From assembly GCA_023957315.1 (NCBI GenBank), contig JAMLHE010000001.1:248001-312000 (forward strand): a stretch of DNA of 64,000 nt, written 5' to 3'. The stretch comes from Candidatus Kapaibacterium sp. Lineage in GTDB: Bacteria > Bacteroidota > Ignavibacteria > Kapaibacteriales > UBA2268. The position numbers were made by a program, and so were the translations under genes. The notes beneath the pieces are model-generated. The model was not told the DNA's origin. It made no database searches and saw nothing but the letters and a program-made list of their open reading frames with translations. Shown here one piece after another: positions 25,542-35,054 of this stretch; within the stretch, counting starts at the first letter, position 1, and each line of letters starts with the position of its first letter.

Positions 25542-26089
25542 AGTGAAGCTGCACGCACCCCTTCGATATTGCCGCCATAAGGCAATTTGTTCAGATATAA
25601 TTTTAAAATCTCATCTTTGGAACAATGCAATTCCAACTGAAAAGCACGGAAAATTTCGATAAATTTATTGGCATATGTTCGAGATTTCGGTTGCAACATT
25701 CTGGCAAGTTGCATTGTAATCGTCGAAGCTCCGCTTTGGATTTCGCCCGCGAAAATATTCTGCTTAAAAGCGCGGAAAATTGAAAAGATATTCACACCCG
25801 GATGATAATAAAAATATTTATCCTCCTTGAATATGATTAGCTCCTTCATTTTGGGATTGATATCCGCTAATTCGGCTTCCAATCTCCATTTATCGTCATT
25901 GCTCAGATATGTTTTGAGTATTTTCCCTTCGCGAGATGTGATGACTGTTGAATAATCAAATTCGAATTTGAACGGGAAAATCAAATCAAGAATCAACAAG
26001 AACCACATGAAAAAAAATATCAGACCGGCAAAGGCGAATAAGATATTTTTATAACTAATTTTATTGCAGCATTTGATTGATGATAACAT
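25511..26089 (-). CDS. pbpC: Penicillin-binding protein 1C, N-terminal part (glycosyltransferase half, frameshifted)
   Basis: This part has a cytoplasmic N-terminus, one membrane anchor (about residues 16-39) and the start of the glycosyltransferase (GT51) domain. The catalytic Glu is in FKEDKYFYYHPGVN (89-90), followed by GASTITMQLARML and LYLNKLPYGGNIEGVRAASL. After that the frame turns into CFTILSHRY and stops, while family members continue into the sequence found in the other frame. Adding one T to the run of four at the complement of 25535-25538 joins the halves. The gene begins 8 bp after the stop of the preceding barrel gene, so it is in the same operon. Whether the frameshift is real or a sequencing error cannot be decided here. 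Confidence 0.85.
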   Translation of the reverse strand: MLSSIKCCNKISYKNILFAFAGLIFFFMWFLLILDLIFPFKFEFDYSTVITSREGKILKTYLSNDDKWRLEAELADINPKMKELIIFKEDKYFYYHPGVNIFSIFRAFKQNIFAGEIQSGASTITMQLARMLQPKSRTYANKFIEIFRAFQLELHCSKDEILKLYLNKLPYGGNIEGVRAASLCFTILSHRY

Positions 26090-26097
26090 AGCGGATG

Positions 26098-26844
26098 CTA
26101 TTTACTGATTAGCCCGTTTACGAGCGAAAATCCGAATTGCAAATTGAGTTGCTTCCATTTATCGACATCAATGACGTCGTTCAAAGTGTATGCAGCCGAA
26201 ATATACGGAGAAATGTAAATGCCACGGAACAAAGGCACATCATAGCCGAATCGGATTTGAGGTACGAGAATCAGTGGCGAAAGTGCAGCAATTTTTCCGT
26301 TTGCTATTATGCGAGAATCAAACGGAACATTGTCCGAAATCCTGCGTTCGCTATGCTCGGCGGATGAATTATACTTGATAGCCATTCGTAAATCGAATGC
26401 CGTGAAAAACTTGGTATCGAATAAACGATATTTAATTCCCGGGCTGATTGCCAAATAGTTGACCGATGATTCGAAATTGTATTGCGTTTTCATGCTCCCA
26501 CCGCGAATTGTATCGCTCGAATTCGCAGAGAATGAGCCTGTAACATTATTCACCGAGGCAGTCAGTTGGAACGAAATTTTGCTATCATACCAATATTCTA
26601 ATGAAATCCCAATATTTGAATTATTGCCGTCGCCATTTCCGAATCTGCAACATGGAATTTCATTCTCGAGAAAGTTGAAATCACCCTGATGAAATACTAT
26701 TCCGTACTCAGCATTGATGCCGACAAATATAACGGGATAATTCGAGGGCAGACGGTGGTCATATTGCCAGTCAAATCCCTGAGCAATGGAATTTCCGCTT
26801 GTCATGACAAACACGAAAAATAGTATGAATAGGTATCGCATCAT
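26098..26844 (-). CDS. Outer-membrane beta-barrel protein
   Basis: The 248-residue product has a signal peptide (MMRYLFILFFVFVMTSGNSIAQG). The mature part has alternating aromatic strands (KISFQLTASVNNVTGSFSAN, IRFGYDVPLFRGIYISPYIS) and ends LNLQFGFSLVNGLISK. This pattern fits an outer-membrane barrel of the general OmpA-like/PorT-like kind in FCB-group bacteria. Its start codon overlaps the stop codon of the preceding T9SS protein gene by four bases (ATGA), which argues for translational coupling and related roles in the envelope. Confidence 0.75.
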   Translation of the reverse strand: MMRYLFILFFVFVMTSGNSIAQGFDWQYDHRLPSNYPVIFVGINAEYGIVFHQGDFNFLENEIPCCRFGNGDGNNSNIGISLEYWYDSKISFQLTASVNNVTGSFSANSSDTIRGGSMKTQYNFESSVNYLAISPGIKYRLFDTKFFTAFDLRMAIKYNSSAEHSERRISDNVPFDSRIIANGKIAALSPLILVPQIRFGYDVPLFRGIYISPYISAAYTLNDVIDVDKWKQLNLQFGFSLVNGLISK

Positions 26845-29129
26845 TTGACAATTACAAAATGATTGGTTATAGATAAAAATGGAGTTGACATTTCGATAAA
26901 ATATAAGCCTGATGCGAGATTACGGCGATTAAAATCGTATGTATATGCACCTGCGGGAATTTTTCCGGCGTTTTCATCGGATAAAATATTCCCGTAAGCA
27001 TCATAAACTCGGAATGAAACTTCTGCGGCTTTGCCAATGGAACAATCGAATTGGACGAAATCATTCGAGCCTGAATTTAGATTTGATTTAATCGCAAATC
27101 CGGCAAAATTCCCCGGGACAGCTTTGAGTTCCAATCCGCAAACCGAATCAGTAACAAAGACGCCATTAAGGGCATTTAGCTCGAAAAGGTCTTCACAATT
27201 GCCGTCACTAAAAACGGGGTTGATGATTGCAATTTCAGTTGCGACAGCATTTCCCAAATAGGTAAAGAATCGAACTTTGCATAAAGTATCGTTCGGCTCG
27301 AAGAAGTCATTTCCGGGTTTCAAAAAGCGGATATCAACAATTTGCTTATTGGGGTTTTCGATATTGTCGCCCTCGAAAGCGGCTCCTACTGATGCTGTGC
27401 CGAGTGTTACCACGCCTTTGTACTCTAAAATTGACCTATCGTAGGACAATGAAAAACTGAAACTTTTGGCAAATTCCGAAGGAATAAAATTATCCGATGT
27501 CAGTAAAATCGGCACTTCGATTAATCTACCCGGAGAAGCTCGAAAATCATCGGAAATGGAAATTGTCGCCGAGAGAGTTGGAGTTGAGTTCGCCCTTAGA
27601 ACAATTTTCGTTAAATTTTGTGGCATTGGAGCATTAGTAATTAGCTCCAAAATTGCATAATATTCCCCAACAACGCCGGAATTATTTTCAAAGCTGATGT
27701 CAATTTTGCCGGATGAATTAGGTTCAATTTCCAACGATGTGGCACCGGTAAAGAAATTTGCTCCACCACCGTTAACAATTTTGATGCTTTTAATCAGCAG
27801 TTTTTCGTTTCCAATATTGTAAATTGTGAGTGATGTATCCTTATAATTCAGGCAACTCGGCTTATTCAAAGTGACTGAACCGAAATTCAGAGTATCTTCG
27901 GCAATGACAATTTTGGGAGATACCACATTAGCTTTGATATAAAAACGTAGAAACCTCTTATCACTTTGGACGCCTTTGATTCCACGTTCCAAAATATCAC
28001 TTTCTATGATGTATTCGGCAATGTCCAATCCGTTCTCTTTAGGTTGGTAACCTAATATAAAAGCATAATTACTGTCAGGTAATAAGTCTGTATCTTTATC
28101 ACCGAATTTATGTGTTATAGTAAAGTCCGGGTGCTGCTCCCCGGTAAAAATATCATTGATATATTCGTTAAGCGTATGAAATGGTATATTGCCATTATTT
28201 TTCAATAATACGACTACGAGTTCAGAACTACCTGCTCGAACGTCACCTAAAACTATCGTATCTCCAACGATGTTATTGTTTGGAATTGAAGCGCGTAGAT
28301 TTATTTGTTGGTGAACTCCTGTGCCAACAGCAAACATGGAAGCAACATCAACGGAATCAGGGAATTCTTCAGGGTGTGGTCTATATGTGACATTGAATTG
28401 AACTGAATCTATGCCAATATCAAGCGGGTGATACGAAACATCCCATCCAATTGTATTTTTGCTATGAATGGTAATATTCTTGGGACGCTGTTGAATTGTA
28501 AACTCTTGCCCCGATGGTTGCTGAGTAATAAACTTTGTTTGGTAATCAATAATATCAATAGATTTGTTGAAGGCGTTCTTCAATTCCCAAGTAATTTTGG
28601 GCGTGACGTTTGGCTCGATATACACTGAATCAAAATTAACGACATCATCCATACCGTTCAAGTATAAGGCTACTTTTTTGACACGAAGTAAGAAAGTATC
28701 AATTTTGGCAATCGGAGGTCCGCTCCTGTCGTCATTTTTGAGCAAACTGAGCCCGAGCATAGCTTCAAACCAACCAAGTGGCGGTGCAATCAAATCACCC
28801 GCGTTGAATTGAATAACCAAGGTATCTCTCGTATTAGGCTGAAACACGCGTTCAAGTGGTGTAATACGACGAAAAAAGTTGAATTGGCTTTGCGTAGGGT
28901 CATTCGGACTTGCACCCAGATAAAAACTCGGAACAAGAGGCTGCATATAAAGAGCCTTTTCGCCGTCATTGATTATTTCGAAATTGAATCTGATGCTGTC
29001 GTTGACAAGGCAAGGACCAACATTGACGACTCCATTATCCATTTTATGCAACGGAATAATCCTCCCGCTATATTCTTGGGAATTAGCGAGAGAAGTCAGA
29101 AAAACAAATATCAATATTGTACGAAACAT
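26841..29129 (-). CDS. Large secreted protein with choice-of-anchor-D-like and cohesin-like domains and T9SS sorting domain
   Basis: The 762-residue product starts MFRTILIFVFLTSLANSQ (signal peptide). The middle has ASH/choice-of-anchor D-like beta domains (DTLNFGSVTLNKPSCLNYKD, then LTIYNIGNEKLLIKSI). A cohesin-like domain follows (VPILLTSDNFIPSEF, FSFSLSYDRSILEYKG, KVRFFTYLGNA). The end (VSFRVYDAYGNILSDEN to VIVK) is a type IX secretion sorting domain. It is probably a surface or adhesion protein. ATG at 29129 is used; a TTG at 29165 would put polar residues before the signal peptide. It heads an operon running leftward through pbpC and engB. Confidence 0.8.
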   Translation of the reverse strand: MFRTILIFVFLTSLANSQEYSGRIIPLHKMDNGVVNVGPCLVNDSIRFNFEIINDGEKALYMQPLVPSFYLGASPNDPTQSQFNFFRRITPLERVFQPNTRDTLVIQFNAGDLIAPPLGWFEAMLGLSLLKNDDRSGPPIAKIDTFLLRVKKVALYLNGMDDVVNFDSVYIEPNVTPKITWELKNAFNKSIDIIDYQTKFITQQPSGQEFTIQQRPKNITIHSKNTIGWDVSYHPLDIGIDSVQFNVTYRPHPEEFPDSVDVASMFAVGTGVHQQINLRASIPNNNIVGDTIVLGDVRAGSSELVVVLLKNNGNIPFHTLNEYINDIFTGEQHPDFTITHKFGDKDTDLLPDSNYAFILGYQPKENGLDIAEYIIESDILERGIKGVQSDKRFLRFYIKANVVSPKIVIAEDTLNFGSVTLNKPSCLNYKDTSLTIYNIGNEKLLIKSIKIVNGGGANFFTGATSLEIEPNSSGKIDISFENNSGVVGEYYAILELITNAPMPQNLTKIVLRANSTPTLSATISISDDFRASPGRLIEVPILLTSDNFIPSEFAKSFSFSLSYDRSILEYKGVVTLGTASVGAAFEGDNIENPNKQIVDIRFLKPGNDFFEPNDTLCKVRFFTYLGNAVATEIAIINPVFSDGNCEDLFELNALNGVFVTDSVCGLELKAVPGNFAGFAIKSNLNSGSNDFVQFDCSIGKAAEVSFRVYDAYGNILSDENAGKIPAGAYTYDFNRRNLASGLYFIEMSTPFLSITNHFVIVK

Positions 29130-29267
29130 GAATACCAAATTACTTCCATTCTTATTTTTTTGCAAATTAAAATAAACAAAGTGACATATAATTCCAATTA
29201 ATTCGTCAGATATTTAACGATTCAACATATTTGTTGGTTTATTTGTTTATTTAGTTCGGAGAATTGG

Positions 29268-29978
29268 ATGAAAAAAAGTATAATTATATTCGCTGCCTTG
29301 ATTTTATCAAGTGTTGTGATAATGGCTCAACCAAAAATTGAAATCGTAGGTGGGACGACTAAAAACTGGGGTACAGTTGCTCCGGCAGATAGTCCGCTTA
29401 AATACGACTTAATTGTCAAAAATTCAGGTAATCAAAATCTTAAAATTTCGAATGTTAGACCTACATGCGGTTGTACAACCGCTCCTCTTGAAAAAGATGA
29501 ACTAAAACCAAATGAAAGTACTAAAATTTCTATCACTTTCAATGTAAGTCAAAATTCGGGTCCTGTTCAAAAACAAATTATGGTATATTCCAATGACCCG
29601 GTCAATCCAAGCATTAATTACACATTGATGGCTGAAGTAGTCAGACCATTAACAGTTTCTCCATCAAATCATTTGTCATTCAGAGATTTAGTCGTGGGTT
29701 CAGTTGGCGAATCAACGCTCAAAATCAAAAACACTTCAAATCGCAATATCACAATGACTGATTTCAAAACTACTCCTTCGGAATTGACGATTAATTTGAG
29801 TGGAAAAAAAAGATTACGTCCCGGCGAGGAAATTGAACTTAAAGCTAAAGTTTTACCTCTGAAAACAGGAAATCTTAATACCAGAATAAGCATCAAAACA
29901 GACCATCCGGATTTTCCGCAACTTGAGATTCATGGTTTTGGGCGTGTTGGCGAATCGCCAATATTTAACAATAGATAA
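29268..29978 (+). CDS. DUF1573 domain secreted protein
   Basis: The 236-residue product has a signal peptide (MKKSIIIFAALILSSVVIMA, cut near AQP). An immunoglobulin-like DUF1573 domain follows: NWGTVAPADSPLKYDLIVKN, then ISNVRPTCGCTTAPLEKDEL (the TCGCT motif) and QIMVYSNDPVNPSINY. A second related domain follows. Such proteins are frequent in Bacteroidota/Chlorobiota and of unknown function; the paired cysteines suggest a periplasmic or surface role. It is divergent from the large T9SS gene and its stop lies 6 bp from the stop of the DksA-like gene. Confidence 0.87.
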   Translation: MKKSIIIFAALILSSVVIMAQPKIEIVGGTTKNWGTVAPADSPLKYDLIVKNSGNQNLKISNVRPTCGCTTAPLEKDELKPNESTKISITFNVSQNSGPVQKQIMVYSNDPVNPSINYTLMAEVVRPLTVSPSNHLSFRDLVVGSVGESTLKIKNTSNRNITMTDFKTTPSELTINLSGKKRLRPGEEIELKAKVLPLKTGNLNTRISIKTDHPDFPQLEIHGFGRVGESPIFNNR

Positions 29979-29984
29979 AAAAAC

Positions 29985-30323
29985 TTAGGTATTACAATTA
30001 CTGCAATGTGTTGCCTCGGGGATTGCTTTCAAACGATTGTAAGCAATTGGACCGCGGCAATTTTTGCATTTACCGTAAAATGGCGTATCAATTCGCAATA
30101 GGGCTTTTTCTAAGGCAATCATTCTCATTCGGTTATTTTCGAGTAGCGAATCGTTGACCCCTTTGCCACCAATGGCATCCATTCTAGTAAGTCGCCCGAT
30201 TGAATTATCCAATGTAATCGGTTTGGTTGCCTCTTCGAGATGAGTGATGTTCGATTTCAATTGCTCAATTTCTTGATTAATAATAGCAGTGATTTCGATT
30301 ATTTGTTCCGGTGTTAAAACCAA
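29985..30323 (-). CDS. DksA/TraR-family zinc-finger protein
   Basis: The 112-residue product has an N-terminal coiled coil (about residues 5-80) and a C-terminal four-cysteine zinc finger: Cys at 86, 89, 107 and 110 in CKNCRGPIAYNRLKAIPE and CSNC. This is the fold of DksA/TraR proteins, which insert a coiled coil into the RNA polymerase secondary channel and alter promoter response to ppGpp. The coiled-coil tip reads RLTRMDAIGGKG; in E. coli DksA the tip carries D-x-x-D-x-A, and a similar D-A pair is present. It is the last gene of an operon with a response regulator and a MazG-like gene. Confidence 0.85.
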   Translation of the reverse strand: MVLTPEQIIEITAIINQEIEQLKSNITHLEEATKPITLDNSIGRLTRMDAIGGKGVNDSLLENNRMRMIALEKALLRIDTPFYGKCKNCRGPIAYNRLKAIPEATHCSNCNT

Positions 30324-30326
30324 ATT

Positions 30327-30686
30327 TTAATATTCTTCATTATTTTGTTTCAATACATATCGCTTTTCTTCGATAAGTTTTAATTTGTCGCTAACAGCTT
30401 GTCCGAGATTAACACCTTTCGCATTGCAATAATTCATTAATGCAATCAAAACGTCAGCAACTTCGGATTCAAATTGTTCGTGAGGTATTTCTTTGCCTTT
30501 CCAGGCTTTTTTTTCAATATTTGCTAATTCTCCTGCTTCTCCGTTTAGTTCGAGGCAAAAGAATTCTGAAGGACGGCTGATGAAGCATTCCTTTTGATAA
30601 TCATCAAAACCAAGTTGAACTCTTTCCAAAGCTTCCGCAACAATTTCCATTAAAGCCAGATATGTTGGTTCAGTCTTTTCATTCAT
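30327..30686 (-). CDS. MazG-like nucleotide pyrophosphohydrolase
   Basis: The 119-residue product fits the all-alpha NTP-PPase superfamily. The metal-binding helix reads ELNGEAGELANIEKKAWKG (about 47-65), followed by ESEVADVLIALMNYC (about 73-87) with the E-x-x-D pair. Such enzymes hydrolyse (d)NTPs to monophosphates, often as house-cleaning. It overlaps the end of the response regulator gene by 8 bp and is 3 bp before the DksA-like gene. The substrate is not known. A link to ppGpp/nucleotide stress through the DksA-like neighbour is an inference. Confidence 0.8.
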   Translation of the reverse strand: MNEKTEPTYLALMEIVAEALERVQLGFDDYQKECFISRPSEFFCLELNGEAGELANIEKKAWKGKEIPHEQFESEVADVLIALMNYCNAKGVNLGQAVSDKLKLIEEKRYVLKQNNEEY

Positions 30687-31362
30687 CCGAAGTCATTTCT
30701 CTCATTCTGTACCCAACTCCTCTGATGCTTTGAATAATAGGTTTGATGTCGTCTTTTTCGATTTTGGAACGCAATCTTTTGATATAAACATCAATGATGT
30801 TTGATTCCGGGTCGAAATTATGTTTCCAAACATGCTGAGTGATAGTGCTTCTGCTCAGGATTCGATTTTTGTTTCGCATCAGATACTCCATCAAAGCATA
30901 CTCTTTCGTCGTAAGTTCAATTTCTCTACCCTGACGATATGCCAAATGGGAAACTGTATCGAGAATCAAGTCTCCACATCTGAGTTTAGTGGTTTTTTCG
31001 GGACTTGACCGACGCAAAATCGAGCGTAATCTGGCAGCTAACTCCTCGAAACTGAATGGCTTGGGCAGATAATCATCTGCACCCAAATCTAAGCCTGTTA
31101 CTCGGTCTTCGACGTTACCGCGAGCGGTTAACATCACGACCGGTGTGGAAATTCCGGCATCTCTCATCTCTCTGAGAAGTGTGAATCCATCTTTGCCCGG
31201 CAACATAACATCGAGCAAAATGGCATCAAAATGGTTATTCATGGCTATCTCAAGTCCGGTGATTCCGTCCTGCGCAGTTTCAACTATATAACGCTCCTCT
31301 TCTAAACCGTGCTTTATAAAGTTAGCAACTTTTTTTTCATCTTCAACTACAAGGATTCTCAT
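30679..31362 (-). CDS. OmpR/PhoB-family response regulator without adjacent histidine kinase
   Basis: The 227-residue product has an N-terminal receiver domain: acidic pocket VVEDEKK, phosphoacceptor Asp51 in LLDVMLPGKDG, Thr79 in VMLTARG and Lys101 in DDYLPKPFS. A C-terminal winged-helix DNA-binding domain follows (ELTTKEYALMEYLMRNKN, then IDVYIKRLRSKIEKDD and IRGVGYRM). It would act as a transcription factor for promoters not visible here. No sensor kinase lies on either side, so the partner is elsewhere. ATG at 31360-31362 has GAGG eight bases upstream; an earlier in-frame ATG at 31380 is less suited. Confidence 0.92.
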   Translation of the reverse strand: MRILVVEDEKKVANFIKHGLEEERYIVETAQDGITGLEIAMNNHFDAILLDVMLPGKDGFTLLREMRDAGISTPVVMLTARGNVEDRVTGLDLGADDYLPKPFSFEELAARLRSILRRSSPEKTTKLRCGDLILDTVSHLAYRQGREIELTTKEYALMEYLMRNKNRILSRSTITQHVWKHNFDPESNIIDVYIKRLRSKIEKDDIKPIIQSIRGVGYRMREMTSDE

Positions 31363-31395
31363 GTTATTTACCTCATTCAAATAGTAATTTGATTG

Positions 31396-34395
31396 TTATT
31401 TTCGTATATATAAAGGATATATTTCTCGTATTCCGTTAGAAAGTTCCAGACTTATGTAGTAAATTCCGTTTGCCACATAAGCACCATCAGCTCTTATCCC
31501 ATCCCAACTATCACCATAAGCAATTCCCGGCAAACGCTGTACGCTTTCAATCGGTATTGCAACTACTTTGTTATTTTGGTCTAAAATTTTAATTGTAACA
31601 TTTGTTTCTTGATTTACAGAATAAACAATGGACAATTGTTCAGTAATTGGATTAAAAGGATTTGGAGCTATAATATCTAAAAATTTTGGCGTTACGCCAT
31701 TAATAGTCGTATCAATTCCGGCACAAGAGCCCACACAGCAAAATCTGAATATCAATTCGTCAGGAATATCTACGGGGACATCCCATTCGAAAATTTCATC
31801 TGCAATATTAGCTTCGCCAATTTGCATAAATTCTCTGCCACCATCAATCGAAATTGAAATACTTATTTGAGAGCAATTTGTAGTAGAGTCAAAATCAAAC
31901 TGTTCCCAATAAAAAACTCTCGTTGGGTCGGCAGTTGTAATAGGGTCAAATTTTATTGGAATTTGTATTGGTCGCAAAGCAATCTGCGAAATTGCTGATG
32001 TATCCGAAAATTCAGCTTTGTTTGCAATCACGCGATATTTGATTAAAGTATCTTGGCTTTGGCGGTCGCAAAGGAATAATTCCGGTATGCAATCAATTTG
32101 CATATCGAACATATACGAGCCGTCAATCATAATAGTAGATGCACCGGCAAAAGTCCAATTTGTATCATCTGAACTCCATTCTGCAAATACGCTATCAGCA
32201 CAATCGGCTCTGCCCATCAATGAAATTTGGTCATTCAAATGATAAAATGCTTTGGGCAAAGCGTCTGAAAATATCATTGGTTCGTTGAAAGTCAATAGCG
32301 CTGTTATATCTCTCAATTTATCGGGGTCGCTGACACCTTCTACAACTACTACACCCTGCTTACCCGCATAAAATGCGTCAGCAATGAATGAAAAAGTAAG
32401 AGTGTCATCATTATTATCAGCATATTCTACGATTGTTGTTTTGTTATCGGTCGGAATACCGCCAATGTACTCTACAAATTCAATTCTGACATTTCTCTGG
32501 CTTCTGATAGTATTTGCCCATTTCACTTCGACGGTATCGCCCAAGCAAAAGATAGTTTGATGTGTCGAATCTTTCGGTGCGATAACGCTTAAAGTATTTG
32601 GAATAATAGTGCCAATCACATAAGTGCTGTCATAGGTAGTGACCACAATATCGTTTCGTCCGTCCCCTTCCAAGTCTGCGATTGCGACGTGTGAAATCAC
32701 TTGATTAAAAAATTCATGGACGAACACAGTATCGAAAGGATTGCCAAGACGGAATCTTGTATCTTCGTAATCTCTCAATCGTACCACCATCAACTTGCCA
32801 CCGTCGGCAAGTACAATTTCGTCCTTATTATCAGGGTTATTGTCTAAATCATTTACTGCTGCCACCCATCCGTTAATTCTTGCACTAAAAATTGTATCTA
32901 ATTGGAACAAGTTTTCGCCTGTTGGAGTTGGTTTTTTGACAGGGTCACCGGTAAAATATCTCAACACAAACAGTTTACTTGCCGGATGAGCAAAATCTCT
33001 CGATGATTGGGTCACAATGATTTCATTACCCGGATTATTCGGGTAAAATTCGCCCCAAAAGTTTGATGCGGCGCCATCAACGTTTCCGATTGCCACAGAC
33101 CAATAATGGTTTGTATCACCTCTGAAATGAGGATTGACTGTAGAACCTGTGAAGTAGTCTGTCAATGCCACGCCATCGCGATTGTGCAGATGCAATTTTG
33201 GAATCCCGTTGGAACCATCTAAACCGTTATATTCTTCGGCAACGAGAATGAATCCGCGCTCAGCTGTCCAACTATCAGTAATATCAACATAATATGGTCG
33301 AATATTCGGGCGAGTGCCGTCATCGGGAATGATTTCATAAGGAGTGAAAGTCGGAGTAGTAATCGTGTTATTCAAATCTAAAGCTACAAGCGAAGCCACA
33401 TCGGCATACGTTTCGAGATATTGGTTATTCAAAAAGCTGGAAACTAACAAATTATTAAAGTTAGTGTCTATTGCTCCGGGAGTTGGGTAAGAAGGTATAA
33501 GCACTCTTCCGTTTCCGGCGGGCGAAACAAACAAAGATGGTTGCCCTGTGTTAACTTCAGCACCCAAGAAAGCCCGATTTGTAGAGACATCCTGAATGTC
33601 GGGCAATGGGAATGTAGATGTATTGACACCTTCGTGGAATTGAGTCATGCCTCTGAAAAAAGGCGGTTCAATTTGTTGGGGGTCAAGCACTTTTGGCTGA
33701 GTCATATTTATAGTTGCATAAACCATCAATTTTCCATCAATCCTTCTGCCAAAAAATGGCTTGACGCTGCCAAAAATATTTGGTGCAAATGGTCGCAAAT
33801 TGATTGCGAGTCTTTTCAAAGGTTTTGTCGAATCGGTTAGAACATCATAGCCGAACAAATATGAAAATGCGAGACTGTCTCTATCCAAGGGATTGAAGGT
33901 TTCGATGGATTCAAGCCCCATGATGAAATTGCCCGTCACGGGAGAGTAGCTATTCGAGTTGGTATCAATCAAGCATGAAATGCCTTTCACGCCGCTCACG
34001 TAGCTCGGGAATCCGGATTTGTTTATCAATGAACCTGTTCCGCTCAGAATAATTATATCATCACCCATGACCGCTGCTATTTGATTAGGAGCGTATTTAA
34101 AGTCTGTCAATGGCGGAAATGACGCAAGATTGCCTATCAACGGTCGCACATCACCCGAAATAAGTGGTGTTGACCACTTCACGGAAAAAGAATCAATCAT
34201 TTGAGGGTCAGATTTGTGTGGAACATAGCGAGTAGCCTGCAAATTGCCATCAGGGTATAACCATGATGCAGGTGAGCTCGATTGACAATATAAGTCGCCC
34301 GAAACAAGCCCTATTACTATGACAGACATTATCACAACCAATGATGTTTTACGCGAAATCACATTTTCTAAACAAAAATTAATAATTTGTAACAT
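31396..34395 (-). CDS. Large secreted protein with FG-GAP/VCBS-like repeats and T9SS/FlgD-like C-terminal domain
   Basis: The 999-residue product has an N-terminal hydrophobic signal sequence (VISRKTSLVVIMSVIVIGL, cleaved near YCQS). A beta-propeller-like part contains repeat-like blocks such as VAAVNDLDNNPDNKDEIVLA and VAIADLEGDGRNDIVVTTYD, as in FG-GAP/VCBS proteins. Ig-like domains follow (EVKWANTIRSQRNVRIEFVE). The C-terminus (APNPFNPITEQLSIVYSV to YIRK) is the NPFNP type of FlgD-like/T9SS sorting domain. Surface location is inferred. The ATG at 34395 leaves an unusually long n-region of about 15 residues; the ATG at 34329 is an alternative. Confidence 0.8.
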   Translation of the reverse strand: MLQIINFCLENVISRKTSLVVIMSVIVIGLVSGDLYCQSSSPASWLYPDGNLQATRYVPHKSDPQMIDSFSVKWSTPLISGDVRPLIGNLASFPPLTDFKYAPNQIAAVMGDDIIILSGTGSLINKSGFPSYVSGVKGISCLIDTNSNSYSPVTGNFIMGLESIETFNPLDRDSLAFSYLFGYDVLTDSTKPLKRLAINLRPFAPNIFGSVKPFFGRRIDGKLMVYATINMTQPKVLDPQQIEPPFFRGMTQFHEGVNTSTFPLPDIQDVSTNRAFLGAEVNTGQPSLFVSPAGNGRVLIPSYPTPGAIDTNFNNLLVSSFLNNQYLETYADVASLVALDLNNTITTPTFTPYEIIPDDGTRPNIRPYYVDITDSWTAERGFILVAEEYNGLDGSNGIPKLHLHNRDGVALTDYFTGSTVNPHFRGDTNHYWSVAIGNVDGAASNFWGEFYPNNPGNEIIVTQSSRDFAHPASKLFVLRYFTGDPVKKPTPTGENLFQLDTIFSARINGWVAAVNDLDNNPDNKDEIVLADGGKLMVVRLRDYEDTRFRLGNPFDTVFVHEFFNQVISHVAIADLEGDGRNDIVVTTYDSTYVIGTIIPNTLSVIAPKDSTHQTIFCLGDTVEVKWANTIRSQRNVRIEFVEYIGGIPTDNKTTIVEYADNNDDTLTFSFIADAFYAGKQGVVVVEGVSDPDKLRDITALLTFNEPMIFSDALPKAFYHLNDQISLMGRADCADSVFAEWSSDDTNWTFAGASTIMIDGSYMFDMQIDCIPELFLCDRQSQDTLIKYRVIANKAEFSDTSAISQIALRPIQIPIKFDPITTADPTRVFYWEQFDFDSTTNCSQISISISIDGGREFMQIGEANIADEIFEWDVPVDIPDELIFRFCCVGSCAGIDTTINGVTPKFLDIIAPNPFNPITEQLSIVYSVNQETNVTIKILDQNNKVVAIPIESVQRLPGIAYGDSWDGIRADGAYVANGIYYISLELSNGIREIYPLYIRK

Positions 34396-34571
34396 TCTAC
34401 AACCTAATATAAAAAAATTAATTTGTTTTTCATAATACTTTAATCATTTAATCAAAATATTTTTCAACTTATAATTTATAAAGCACATATTATACCAAAA
34501 ATACTAAAGGGTGCAATCGCACAATAATTAGGTACATTGCTACGTAATAAGGGTATTTTATTGTAAAAGAT

Positions 34572-35054
34572 TTGAAGATGAAAATTTTTAAAATAATAAT
34601 GCTAATCTCCTTTTTCGTGGCTATGTCCTGCAACAATGGCTCATCGAAGCCAATATATGTCGTTACCAGCCATCCTGTTCAATACATACTCTCAGAAATA
34701 GTAGGGACAAGAGCAGAGATTGTGTGCCTTGTACCGGCGGGGTCGTCACCTCATACTTATGCTCCAAAACCAAGTGACGTAAAAGCATCATATGGCTCGA
34801 TTGCACTCATATATGTTTCGGAAAATTTTGACGAATGGGCTTCAGATTTTCCGGCGAAAAATAAAATAAAATTAATGGACTTATTGCCGGAAGATAAGAT
34901 TTTGTATTTTGATGACGGTCACGAACACCATCATCATCACGACCATGCACATGACCATAATTGCGGACACGGTGTTGACCCGCATTTCTGGCTTGACCCA
35001 CTGACAGTAAAAGAAAAATGTCGGACCTTTGACCGACAAACTTGTGGAACTTGA
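34572..35054 (+). CDS. znuA: Zinc ABC transporter substrate-binding lipoprotein ZnuA, N-terminal part (frameshifted)
   Basis: This frame of 160 codons holds the signal/lipobox (FVAMSC), the first lobe of a cluster 9 metal-binding protein (YVVTSHPVQYILSEIVG, PAGSSPHTYAPKPSDV), a His-rich loop (GHEHHHHHDHAHDHNCGHG) and the second-lobe start VDPHFWLDPLTVKEK. Histidines of SPH and DPHFW bind the metal; the His-rich loop is typical of zinc proteins. At residue 150 the frame leaves the family (CRTFDRQTCGT, stop), and the natural continuation LTDKLVELDP is in the next frame at 35029. Dropping one A from the A5 run 35014-35018 restores it. Zinc uptake with ZnuC and ZnuB is the expected role. Confidence 0.85.
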   Translation: MKMKIFKIIMLISFFVAMSCNNGSSKPIYVVTSHPVQYILSEIVGTRAEIVCLVPAGSSPHTYAPKPSDVKASYGSIALIYVSENFDEWASDFPAKNKIKLMDLLPEDKILYFDDGHEHHHHHDHAHDHNCGHGVDPHFWLDPLTVKEKCRTFDRQTCGT

